A DNA stretch of 64,000 bases from Oceanobacillus profundus (GTDB lineage Bacteria; Bacillota; Bacilli; Bacillales; Amphibacillaceae), in the NCBI RefSeq assembly GCF_003515705.1, contig NZ_QWEH01000004.1, positions 248,001-312,000 on the forward strand, written 5' to 3'. A program made the translations under genes and the position numbers. This document shows, piece by piece, positions 42,855 through 50,141 of the stretch (within the stretch, counting starts at the first letter, position 1; each line of letters starts with the position of its first letter). The notes beneath the pieces are model-generated. The model was not told where the DNA came from and made no database searches. It saw nothing but the letters and a program-made list of their open reading frames with translations.

Positions 42855-42995
42855 TTAACCTGAACGTTTAATTTTTTGTGTTAGACATCTTTTGTGAATT
42901 TCTTCTTCAAATAGCGATAAAAAGTCAGGGCTTAAATTTAATTCACATGCTGTATAATAGGATTCTAATAGTAAATCATCTGATAAATTTTCCAT
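42855..42995 (-). CDS. sda: Sporulation checkpoint inhibitor Sda
   Basis: Protein of 46 residues (MENLSDDLLLESYYTACELN then LSPDFLSLFEEEIHKRCLTQ, KIKRSG), matching the helical-hairpin Sda family that inhibits sporulation histidine kinase KinA after DNA damage or replication trouble. It is also placed as in B. subtilis, next to yqeG. ATG at 42995 follows AGGAGGG. Residues LSDDLLLESYY and LSPDFL correspond to the conserved core. Its upstream region holds a cluster of DnaA boxes, which fits the known DnaA-dependent expression. Confidence 0.9.
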   Translation of the reverse strand: MENLSDDLLLESYYTACELNLSPDFLSLFEEEIHKRCLTQKIKRSG

Positions 42996-43053
42996 AATAC
43001 AGCCCTCCTAAAATTTAGAATTTGCTTGCTGAATCTATTAATAATTTAACATG

Positions 43054-43179
43054 ATTATACAGTAAGAACAAGGCGCAAGTTATCTACATCGACCTGTAGA
43101 TAACTTGTGTATAAGGATTTGTGAATGCTTGATGTTGCTAATATGAGAACAACAAATATTGTTGATAAAGTTATCCACA
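43054..43179 (-). promoter_or_regulatory. sda promoter with DnaA-box cluster
   Basis: Minus-strand -10 box TATAAT is at 43054-43059. Four DnaA-type boxes lie upstream: TTATCTACA (43080-43088), its inverted partner TGTAGATAA (43095-43103), TTATACACA read on the minus strand (43106-43114), and a perfect TTATCCACA on the plus strand (43171-43179). The first two are the arms of a 12-bp palindrome. No good -35 sits at 17 bases, consistent with activator dependence. DnaA control of sda is established in B. subtilis; binding here is inferred. Confidence 0.8.
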
Positions 43180-43440
43180 ATTAGAAAATTGTATGAATTT
43201 GTCGAACGATTCTTTCGGATTTTAGCGATAAACAACGAATGCAAAGCAGGAAAACTTCATATAAATAATAGTTACACTTAAATGCGCAAACTAAACTGCT
43301 TGCGCTTTGAATGTCTGTTCAAAAGGGGGAGATTTTTTGAACAACTGCTTTAAATCTCTAGTAAGTTATTATACGATTAGGGTATAATGTGGTATTGGAT
43401 AAAAAATGAACTGATTTGCAGTTATATTGAGGTGTAATGG
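43180..43440 (+). other. yqeG upstream region
   Basis: 261 bases before yqeG. A TATAAT at 43383-43388 is the best -10 for yqeG, with no good -35 partner. A 16-codon frame (TTG 43337 to TAA 43387) follows AAAAGGGGGAG at good spacing but overlaps that -10 box; I do not call it a gene. Confidence 0.4.
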
Positions 43441-43956
43441 ATGTTATCGAATTTTTTGCCTAACGAACATGTAAAAAGCGTGTTCGACATACAACCAGAA
43501 ATTCTGAAGCGAAAAGGTATCAAAGGGATTATTACGGACTTAGATAATACACTTGTAGCTTGGGATGTAAAAAATGCTACTCCTGAAATTATTCAGTGGT
43601 TTAAACTGATGAAAGATCATGATATTAAAGTGACTATTATTTCAAATAATAATCAAGAACGGGTACAGGTTTTCTCGGAGCCACTTGAGACACCCTTTGT
43701 GTATAGTGCAAGAAAACCATTAGGTCGTGCATTTAAAACAGTAGCAAAAGAGATGGGTCTGAAAAGAGAGGAAATTGTAGTAGTCGGGGATCAAATCCTG
43801 ACAGATGTGCTTGGAGGAAATTTCGCTGGATTCTATACGATTCTTGTTGTTCCTATCGTTCAAACAGATGGAAAAATTACAAGGATTAACCGAAAAATCG
43901 AGCGGAGAATTCTAAATTACATGCGCAGAAAAGGAAAGATTAGCTGGGAGGAATAG
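43441..43956 (+). CDS. yqeG: HAD-family phosphatase YqeG
   Basis: HAD-superfamily IIIA phosphatase of 171 residues, related to yeast PGP phosphatase Gep4. The nucleophile motif is ITDLDNTLVAWD, motif II is VTIISNNN, and the motif III/IV region is VVVGDQILTDVLGG. It heads the conserved yqeG-yqeH-aroE-yqeI-nadD-yqeK-rsfS-yqeM operon and starts three bases before yqeH begins after its stop. The substrate in Bacillaceae may be phosphatidylglycerophosphate; this is family-based inference. Confidence 0.94.
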   Translation: MLSNFLPNEHVKSVFDIQPEILKRKGIKGIITDLDNTLVAWDVKNATPEIIQWFKLMKDHDIKVTIISNNNQERVQVFSEPLETPFVYSARKPLGRAFKTVAKEMGLKREEIVVVGDQILTDVLGGNFAGFYTILVVPIVQTDGKITRINRKIERRILNYMRRKGKISWEE

Positions 43957-43958
43957 AT

Positions 43959-45059
43959 TTGGAAATTATTTATTGTCAAGGATGCGGAGCTGAAATTCAG
44001 ACAACTGATCCAGAAAAGATTGGTTATACACCAGCATCCTCATTAAATAAAGAAATGGTATTATGTAAGAGATGCTTTCGTTTAAAGCATTACAATGAAA
44101 TACAGGATGTTGCAATCACGGATGATGATTTTCTAAAAATGGTCAGCACGATTAGAGATGCAAATGGTCTTGTTGTTCATATGATCGATATTTTCGATGT
44201 TAATGGAAGCTTAATTAAAAGCCTCCCAAGAATAACAGGCGATAATCCAATTATATTGGTAGGGAATAAAGTGGATCTGTTGCCCAAATCAACGAACCAG
44301 AACAAGCTTACTCAGTGGCTGCGTTCAGAAGCGAAAGAAATAGGAATAAAAGTGAAAGATGTTTTCTTAATCTCTTCTGCAAAAGGATCAGGAATTGAAG
44401 AGCTCTCGCAGCAAATCGATGCCTATCGTGAAAATAAGAATGTTTATATTGTTGGAACTACCAATGTTGGGAAGTCTACTTTTATTAATCGTTTAATTAA
44501 ACAATCAAGCGGATATACTGACGTCATTACAACTTCCTATTTCCCGGGAACCACATTAGGTTTTATCGAAATACCGCTGGATGATAGCAGCGCATTGATT
44601 GATACACCAGGGATTGTCAACAAACAGCAATTAACTCACTATTTATCGGATGAAGATTTGAAAATCGTTACGCCAAAAAAAGAAATAAAAGCCAGAATAT
44701 ATCAGCTTAATCATGGACAAACACTCTATTTTGGAGGGTTGGCTCGAATTGATTTTATTAAAGGAGATCGGCAGTCTTTTGTTTGCTATTTCTCAAACGA
44801 GCTTCCGATTCACCGGACCAAACTAGAAAATGCAGATGAATTGTATAAAAACCATGTAGGAGAATTATTATCACCGCCGAATCAGACCACGTTAGAGCAG
44901 TTACCAAAACTTACCGAGAGTACGTTTAAATTGAACGGGGAGAAAACGGATATTGTTTTTCCAGGGCTTGGCTGGGTAAGTATTTCAGGTAGTGACACGA
45001 CAGTAGCTGCGCATAGTCCGAAAGGCGTTTCCGTTACAATTCGCAAGTCATTGTTGTAA
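43959..45059 (+). CDS. yqeH: Circularly permuted ribosome GTPase YqeH
   Basis: GTPase of 366 residues needed for 30S subunit assembly. A zinc finger opens the protein (C6 and C9 in CQGCGAE, then LCKRCFRLKHYN). The GTPase motifs are in permuted order: G4 NKVDLLP, G5 SSAKG, then G1 GTTNVGKSTFIN and G3 DTPG. The C-terminal domain is RNA-binding-like. Start is TTG at 43959, behind GGGAGGA, only two bases after yqeG. Confidence 0.96.
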   Translation: MEIIYCQGCGAEIQTTDPEKIGYTPASSLNKEMVLCKRCFRLKHYNEIQDVAITDDDFLKMVSTIRDANGLVVHMIDIFDVNGSLIKSLPRITGDNPIILVGNKVDLLPKSTNQNKLTQWLRSEAKEIGIKVKDVFLISSAKGSGIEELSQQIDAYRENKNVYIVGTTNVGKSTFINRLIKQSSGYTDVITTSYFPGTTLGFIEIPLDDSSALIDTPGIVNKQQLTHYLSDEDLKIVTPKKEIKARIYQLNHGQTLYFGGLARIDFIKGDRQSFVCYFSNELPIHRTKLENADELYKNHVGELLSPPNQTTLEQLPKLTESTFKLNGEKTDIVFPGLGWVSISGSDTTVAAHSPKGVSVTIRKSLL

Positions 45060-45074
45060 TCAAGGGGAGGGAGA

Positions 45075-45923
45075 ATGATGGATTATCGCTTAAAGCTGAT
45101 TGGTTATCCGATACAGCATTCCTTGTCTCCATGGATACATAATAAATTCCTGGAGCGGACACATCTAAAAGGAACTTATACGTTGCATGAGATTAGTCCT
45201 GATGCATCATTTGACGAAAATGTACTAACCTTAAAAAAAGAAAAAGTAGATGGTTTTAATGTTACAGTGCCATATAAAGAAGAGATCATTCCATATTTGA
45301 ATATGCTTGATGATACAGCGAAGCAAATGGGGGCTGTAAATACGGTTGTATATCGAGAGGGAAAATGGATTGGCTATAATACAGATGGAATCGGATATCT
45401 GCGATCATTAGAAAGCAAATATCCTACCTTTTTTCAGAACAAATCAAAACGTATTTTGTTGATTGGTGCTGGTGGAGCAGCAAGAGGAATATACTATGCA
45501 CTGGATAGAGCTGGGTTTGATTGTATTGATATCGCAAACCGAACGAAGGCAAGTGCAGAAGAAATAGCAAAGCTCGCCACCCTATCAAGTAATACGAAAG
45601 TTGTATCTTTAAAAGAGGCTGAAGAGGGAATAGGAAATTATGATTTAATTATCCAAACAACGTCCGTAGGAATGAAACCGAATGTTGATACTTCCATTCT
45701 TTCATTTAGCCAGGTGAAAGAAAATGCAATTGCCAGTGATATTGTTTATCAGCCGCTACAAACAAAATTTCTCAAAGAAGCAGAAAAGAATGGCGCTGCT
45801 ATACACTATGGGCATACAATGCTATTGTACCAAGCACAATATGCTTTCGAAATTTGGACAAACCAAAAGGTACCTATGGATGATTTGGATTTACAACTAC
45901 AAACTATTTTGGAAGGAAGATAA
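45075..45923 (+). CDS. aroE: Shikimate dehydrogenase
   Basis: NADPH-dependent reduction of 3-dehydroshikimate in aromatic amino-acid synthesis. It has 282 residues. Seen are the substrate loop IGYPIQHSLSPWIHN, catalytic NVTVPYKEE, MGAVNTV, and the Rossmann GAGGAARGIYYAL with the NADPH-choosing ANRTKAS. Two adjacent ATG codons (45075, 45078) follow GGGAGGG; spacing favours the second slightly. It lies 15 bases after yqeH. Confidence 0.95.
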   Translation: MMDYRLKLIGYPIQHSLSPWIHNKFLERTHLKGTYTLHEISPDASFDENVLTLKKEKVDGFNVTVPYKEEIIPYLNMLDDTAKQMGAVNTVVYREGKWIGYNTDGIGYLRSLESKYPTFFQNKSKRILLIGAGGAARGIYYALDRAGFDCIDIANRTKASAEEIAKLATLSSNTKVVSLKEAEEGIGNYDLIIQTTSVGMKPNVDTSILSFSQVKENAIASDIVYQPLQTKFLKEAEKNGAAIHYGHTMLLYQAQYAFEIWTNQKVPMDDLDLQLQTILEGR

Positions 45924-45928
45924 TTTTT

Positions 45929-46219
45929 ATGTTAACAGGTAAACAAAAACGTTTTTTACGAGCTGAAGCGCACCATCTGAAGCCAATATTTCAGGTTGGA
46001 AAAATTGGTGTTAATGATAATATGATTGAACAAATAGGAGAAGCATTAGAAAAAAGAGAATTGCTTAAAGTAAGTGTGCTACAAAATTGTATGGAAGATA
46101 AGGACGCTGTTGCTGAGCAGATTGCTGATGGGACGGAGGCTCATATTGTTCAAATCATCGGAAATCAAATTGTGCTTTATAAAGAGTCAAAGGAAAATAA
46201 ACAACTAAGATTACCATAA
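45929..46219 (+). CDS. yqeI: YhbY-family RNA-binding protein YqeI
   Basis: CRM-domain RNA-binding protein of 96 residues associated with pre-50S subunits. The start LTGKQKRFLRAEAHHLKPIF and the QVGKIGVNDNMI region are typical, and the C-terminal IVQIIGNQIVLYKES is conserved. It lies 5 bases after aroE. Ribosome site GGAAGGA is within the aroE end. Confidence 0.94.
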   Translation: MLTGKQKRFLRAEAHHLKPIFQVGKIGVNDNMIEQIGEALEKRELLKVSVLQNCMEDKDAVAEQIADGTEAHIVQIIGNQIVLYKESKENKQLRLP

Positions 46220-46276
46220 GATCCAAGTGTTCGGTTTACTAACATTTGTCAAGAATGAACGGTAGAGGAGTTTGAC

Positions 46277-46855
46277 ATGGAACGGATTGGAATATTGGGT
46301 GGAACATTCGACCCCCCGCATTTAGGTCATTTATTGATTGCTGAGGAAGTAAGGTTAGCGATGGACCTTCAGGAAGTCTGGTTTATCCCTACTTATACAC
46401 CTCCGCATAAAACAGCATCCAAGACAAGTGCACAGGATCGTATTCAAATGCTGCACTTAGCGACGAAGAGTAATCCTCACTTTAAAGTGAATACAATTGA
46501 AATAGAACGTACAGGTAAATCATATACTGTAGATACAATGAAAGAATTGCAAAAGTTGCACCCTGAAAAAGAGTTTTACTTTATTATTGGCGCAGATATG
46601 GTTGAATACTTACCGAATTGGCATAAAGTAGATGAATTATTTTCACTTGTACGCTTTGTGGGGGTGAAGCGATCGGGATATCAGCTTGTTACAGAATATC
46701 CGATTACGGAAATCGATATTCCAATGATTGATATCTCATCATCGATGTTGAGAAATTGGTTGCGTAGGAAGCGGTCGGTTCATTACATTGTACCAGAACC
46801 TGTCATTTCCTACATTAAGGAGAAAGATTTGTATGAATATAACAGAAGCAACTGA
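46277..46855 (+). CDS. nadD: Nicotinate mononucleotide adenylyltransferase
   Basis: Forms deamido-NAD from nicotinate mononucleotide and ATP. It has 192 residues. The nucleotidyltransferase motif is GGTFDPPHLGHL (His pair for ATP), FIPTYTPPHK is conserved, and the second motif is ISSSMLRNWLRR. It overlaps yqeK by 23 bases. Ribosome site AGAGGAG lies upstream. Confidence 0.96.
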   Translation: MERIGILGGTFDPPHLGHLLIAEEVRLAMDLQEVWFIPTYTPPHKTASKTSAQDRIQMLHLATKSNPHFKVNTIEIERTGKSYTVDTMKELQKLHPEKEFYFIIGADMVEYLPNWHKVDELFSLVRFVGVKRSGYQLVTEYPITEIDIPMIDISSSMLRNWLRRKRSVHYIVPEPVISYIKEKDLYEYNRSN

Positions 46856-47420
46856 AAAAGTAAAACCCCATTTAACAGTGAAAAGGTTTGAGCATACGCA
46901 GCGTGTTGCAGAGACTGCTGTTAAGCTTGCTCATCTCTATGAAGCGTCACCAAAGAAGGCAGAGCTTGCTGCTATTCTTCATGATTATGCAAAATACCGT
47001 TCACTTGACGAGATGGAGCGCTGGATAAGGAAATCCACTCTTCCAAAAGATCTTCTCGATTATCATCATGAACTATGGCATGGACCAGTTGGGGCTATTT
47101 TGATAGAGAGGGAATTCGGTATTGTGGATAAGGAAATTCAAAGTGCTGTTCAGTACCATACGACGGGTAAGGCTGGGATGAGCAAACTTGACAAGATTAT
47201 TTTTCTTGCGGATTATATCGAGCCGGGCAGATCTTTTCCGGGAATAGACAAAGTTAGAGGTATTGCTGAGCAGAATCTAACACAGGCGTGTTGGATGGCA
47301 TCCAAAAATACAATAACCTATTTAATGTCTAAAAACGTAACCGTTTATCCAGATAGTTTTCATGCGTATAATGATTTAACAAGACAAATTACTGGAGGTA
47401 GTTCCTTATATGAAAAATAA
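46833..47420 (+). CDS. yqeK: HD-domain hydrolase YqeK
   Basis: HD-superfamily phosphohydrolase of 195 residues; Bacillota YqeK proteins hydrolyse diadenosine tetraphosphate to ADP. The metal-binding His and HD pair are in RFEHTQRVAETA and AAILHDYAKY, with further His in YHHELWHGPVG and YHTTGKAG. ATG at 46833 has AAGGAG ten bases upstream, within nadD. It overlaps rsfS by 11 bases. Confidence 0.95.
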   Translation: MNITEATEKVKPHLTVKRFEHTQRVAETAVKLAHLYEASPKKAELAAILHDYAKYRSLDEMERWIRKSTLPKDLLDYHHELWHGPVGAILIEREFGIVDKEIQSAVQYHTTGKAGMSKLDKIIFLADYIEPGRSFPGIDKVRGIAEQNLTQACWMASKNTITYLMSKNVTVYPDSFHAYNDLTRQITGGSSLYEK

Positions 47421-47766
47421 AGAAATTATCGATTTAATTGCTGAAGCTTGCGATGATAAACGAGCTGAAGATATTATTGCTTTAGATATGAATCAAGTAT
47501 CATTAGTGGCGGATTATTTCTTAATCTGTCATGGTAACAATGAAAGACAGGTGCAGGCAATAGCACGTGGAATCAAAGATGTGATGGATGAAAATGGAAT
47601 TCAAGTTAAGCGAATAGAAGGATTTGAATCCGCACGCTGGATTCTTGTCGATGTTGGAGACATTGTTTGTCATATTTTTCACAAGGATGAACGGAATTAT
47701 TATAATTTAGAACGTCTATGGGGAGATGCTTCTCGCGTAGCCTTACAACTTGGTCAGGAAGGCTAA
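47410..47766 (+). CDS. rsfS: Ribosome silencing factor RsfS
   Basis: Binds ribosomal protein L14 and blocks subunit joining in starvation. It has 118 residues. Typical segments are DIIALDMNQVSLVADYFLIC, GNNERQVQAIARGIKD and DVGDIVCHIFHKDERNYYNL. It begins within yqeK with GGAGGT upstream and ends 2 bases before yqeM. Confidence 0.96.
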   Translation: MKNKEIIDLIAEACDDKRAEDIIALDMNQVSLVADYFLICHGNNERQVQAIARGIKDVMDENGIQVKRIEGFESARWILVDVGDIVCHIFHKDERNYYNLERLWGDASRVALQLGQEG

Positions 47767-47768
47767 TC

Positions 47769-48521
47769 ATGGCATATCAGCAAATGGCTTCCTTGTATGA
47801 TCAATTGATGGTAAACGCTCCTTATGATGCGTGGGTTTCTTTCACAGAAGAAATGATAAAGCAAACTGGAAAAGAAGCTGAAAGGATAGCTGACCTTGGA
47901 TGTGGTACTGGAGAAATTGCAACAAGATTAGCAGAACGTGGCTATCATATAACTGGTGTAGATTATTCGACAGAAATGCTTACGCATGCAGCACATAAAG
48001 CAGAGGAAAAAAATCTTTCTATACAATGGATACATCAGGATTTAACGAAACTTACTGGTTTATTCGAGTATGATGTAGCTATCAGTTATTGTGATGTTAT
48101 GAATTATATAACAGAACCAATGGATTTGCAGAAATCCTTCCATAATATAGCGAATTGCTTAAAGGAAGGTGGGCTTTTCATTTTTGATGTTCACTCCTTG
48201 TCTCATGTAGAGAAAAATTATATGAATCAAACATTTGCTGAGGTAACTGATGAGGCTTCTTATATTTGGTTTTGTTCAGCTGGAGATGATCCTGGTGAGA
48301 TGTTTCATGATTTGACATTCTTTGCTTTAGAAGAAGAAACATATAAACGTTTTGATGAATTTCATCATCAAAAAACGTATCCGGTAACATTTTACAAAAA
48401 AATATTAAAAGAGTCAGGCTTTGAAAACATTAAATTGTTTGCTGATTTTTCAACAAAAGTGAATAATGTAGATGAAAATTCAGAGCGAATTTTCTTTTTA
48501 GCTGAAAAAAGGTCAGGATAA
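47769..48521 (+). CDS. yqeM: SAM-dependent methyltransferase YqeM
   Basis: Class I methyltransferase of 250 residues, substrate unknown. The SAM motif is ADLGCGTGEIATRLAERGY with the acidic GVDYS, and motif IV is YDVAISYCDVMNYI. ATG at 47769 follows CAGGAAGG. It ends the yqeG operon at a terminator. In B. subtilis comER lies next on the opposite strand; it is absent here. Confidence 0.93.
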   Translation: MAYQQMASLYDQLMVNAPYDAWVSFTEEMIKQTGKEAERIADLGCGTGEIATRLAERGYHITGVDYSTEMLTHAAHKAEEKNLSIQWIHQDLTKLTGLFEYDVAISYCDVMNYITEPMDLQKSFHNIANCLKEGGLFIFDVHSLSHVEKNYMNQTFAEVTDEASYIWFCSAGDDPGEMFHDLTFFALEEETYKRFDEFHHQKTYPVTFYKKILKESGFENIKLFADFSTKVNNVDENSERIFFLAEKRSG

Positions 48522-48546
48522 TTGAGATTCCTGATCTTTTTTTATT
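48505..48546 (+). terminator. Terminator after yqeM
   Basis: GGTCAGGA and TCCTGATC arms (about 48511-48537) followed by seven T. It closes the long yqeG operon. Confidence 0.88.
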
Positions 48547-48648
48547 AGCAGGATTTTATAAAATGATGAAGAATATATCTATAACTACAGGAATTATCTT
48601 CTGTAGAAACGCCTCCTACTAACTATTATAGAATGGATGTGAAAAGGG

Positions 48649-49245
48649 TTGTTAAACCTTCTTAAAAAATCCTCGTTTTTCATTGCCTTAACGATTTTAG
48701 TTGTTTTATTCCTCATTTTCACTCGTGATGCGACCGAAGAACAAGAAACGATTCTAGATTTACAAGCTGTTTCATCCACAGAAGATCCATCTGATAAGCT
48801 AGCAGAAGCAATTCAAGACTCAAATACAGCTGCAGTTGTTGATATCAAAGGTGCAATTGCAAAACCAGGGGTTTATGAAGTATCACCAGATGCAAGGGTG
48901 AATGATGTTATTTTAACAGCAGGAGGGTTTACTTCTGATGCTGACCAAAGTCAAATTAACCTCGCGCAAAAAGTGCAGGATGAAATGATTATTATTGTGC
49001 CTAAAATTGGGGATGAGATTGAGAGTGGAGCAGGTTCTGTTGAAAGTAATGGAAAGATTAAAGTAAATATGGCCACGCAGGAGGAAATCGAACAGCTTCC
49101 AGGAATTGGTCCAGCCAAGGCACAAGCAATTATTCAACACCGAGAGGAGCATGGTTTATTCAATTCGATTGAAGATTTGCTAAACGTTTCAGGAATTGGT
49201 CAAAAAACATTGGAGAACATGCAGGACACCATACAAATTCCGTAA
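48649..49245 (+). CDS. comEA: Competence DNA receptor ComEA
   Basis: Membrane-anchored DNA-binding protein for natural transformation, 198 residues. One N-terminal membrane segment (about 8-25), a SLBB-like region (VVDIKGAIAKPGVYEVSPDA), and C-terminal helix-hairpin-helix pair with KVNMATQEEIEQLPGIGPAK and GLFNSIEDLLNVSGIGQKT. The start is uncertain: TTG 48649 is the only in-frame candidate, but AAAAGGG abuts it with no spacer; GGATGT at 48635-48640 would be the alternative weak site. It is encoded apart from comEB by 237 bases. Confidence 0.9.
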   Translation: MLNLLKKSSFFIALTILVVLFLIFTRDATEEQETILDLQAVSSTEDPSDKLAEAIQDSNTAAVVDIKGAIAKPGVYEVSPDARVNDVILTAGGFTSDADQSQINLAQKVQDEMIIIVPKIGDEIESGAGSVESNGKIKVNMATQEEIEQLPGIGPAKAQAIIQHREEHGLFNSIEDLLNVSGIGQKTLENMQDTIQIP

Positions 49246-49260
49246 AATGAAACTTTAAAT

Positions 49261-49366
49261 AAAGGTGTTTTTCTTTCCAGCTGATTGCCAGCACTACAAG
49301 GGAAACCAGCAGGCTTTGTTCAGAATCCGAAATTTATGGGAGTTTCCCCTCACCTTTTTGTCTTTT
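49261..49366 (+). terminator. Nested hairpin terminator region after comEA
   Basis: Outer arms AAAGGTG (49261-49267) and CACCTTT (49351-49357) enclose inner arms GGGAAAC (49300-49306) and GTTTCCC (49342-49348), with TTTTGTCTTTT following. The long spacer is unusual for a simple terminator, so a structured leader or attenuator is possible. Confidence 0.4.
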
Positions 49367-49423
49367 GGTTTACTTATTGTACAGATATGGGGTTTATAGC
49401 CGGTTAATCTATGATTGTGATAA

Positions 49424-49453
49424 TTGACGAAAATTCACTTTGGAATGTACACT
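49424..49453 (+). promoter_or_regulatory. Possible comEB promoter
   Basis: TTGACG (49424-49429), 18-base spacer, TACACT (49448-49453), 30 bases before the comEB start. The AAAATTCACTTT inside is one base short of a ComK box, which alone is not convincing. Confidence 0.45.
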
Positions 49454-49482
49454 AGGGGGAGAATACGCAAAGGGGAATACAT

Positions 49483-50046
49483 ATGGAAAGAATTTCATGG
49501 GATCAATATTTTATGGCACAAAGTCACTTGCTTGCGCTTCGTAGTACTTGTACAAGACTAATGGTGGGAGCAACAATTGTCCGCGACAAGCGGATAATAG
49601 CAGGTGGCTATAATGGAAGTGTATCTGGCGGTGTTCATTGTATTGATGATGGTTGTTATGTTATTGATGGTCATTGTGTACGAACTGTTCATGCAGAGGC
49701 AAATGCACTCTTGCAATGTGCAAAATTTGGTGTTGCAACAGATAATGCAGACATTTATGTAACGCATTTTCCATGTCTACAATGTACAAAGCAGTTAATT
49801 CAAAGTGGTATCCGAACGGTTTATTATGCGGAGGACTATCACAATCATGAATATGCCATTCAATTATTTAAAGAGGCAGGCGTTCAAACGAAAAAAGTAG
49901 AACTTGATTATCTTGCTGTAGATACAAACTATCAGGAAAAAGCAGAGCTGATGAAAAATGTGCTGGATAAACTAGATACAGTAGCAGGAAATGATAAGGA
50001 AGCACATGTACTTCGAGAACAAGCTGAAAAACTGTTTTTAAAATAG
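49483..50046 (+). CDS. comEB: Deoxycytidylate deaminase family protein ComEB
   Basis: Zinc-dependent dCMP deaminase-like protein of 187 residues; in Bacillus it lies in the comE operon although it is not needed for DNA uptake. The zinc His and catalytic Glu are in VHAEANALLQ, and the two Cys in PCLQCTKQL. The region GGYNGSVSGGVHC has an allosteric/zinc site typical of the family. Ribosome site AAAGGGGAA precedes the ATG. Confidence 0.94.
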   Translation: MERISWDQYFMAQSHLLALRSTCTRLMVGATIVRDKRIIAGGYNGSVSGGVHCIDDGCYVIDGHCVRTVHAEANALLQCAKFGVATDNADIYVTHFPCLQCTKQLIQSGIRTVYYAEDYHNHEYAIQLFKEAGVQTKKVELDYLAVDTNYQEKAELMKNVLDKLDTVAGNDKEAHVLREQAEKLFLK

Positions 50047-50067
50047 CTTAATCAAATGCAGAAAAAA

Positions 50068-50106
50068 AGCTTAACTCACCTATTCAGGTTAGATAGGTGA
50101 GAAGCT
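50068..50106 (+). terminator. Hairpin between comEB and comEC
   Basis: CTCACCTAT / ATAGGTGAG (50075-50083 with 50093-50101) extended by AGCTT / AAGCT past a two-base bulge. There is no U tract, so it may be an mRNA structure that limits read-through. Confidence 0.45.
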
Positions 50107-50141
50107 CTCTGCCTAAAGAACAATTTCATAAACGGAAATAG

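Noticed and set aside
43080-43179. Chromosomal replication origin suggested by clustered DnaA boxes
   Set aside because: There are only four boxes, no dnaA-dnaN genes and no obvious unwinding element; position upstream of sda explains them.
43337-43387. 16-codon frame (TTG start) behind AAAAGGGGGAG before yqeG
   Set aside because: The ribosome site is good but the frame ends in the likely yqeG -10 box and the peptide has no recognisable feature.
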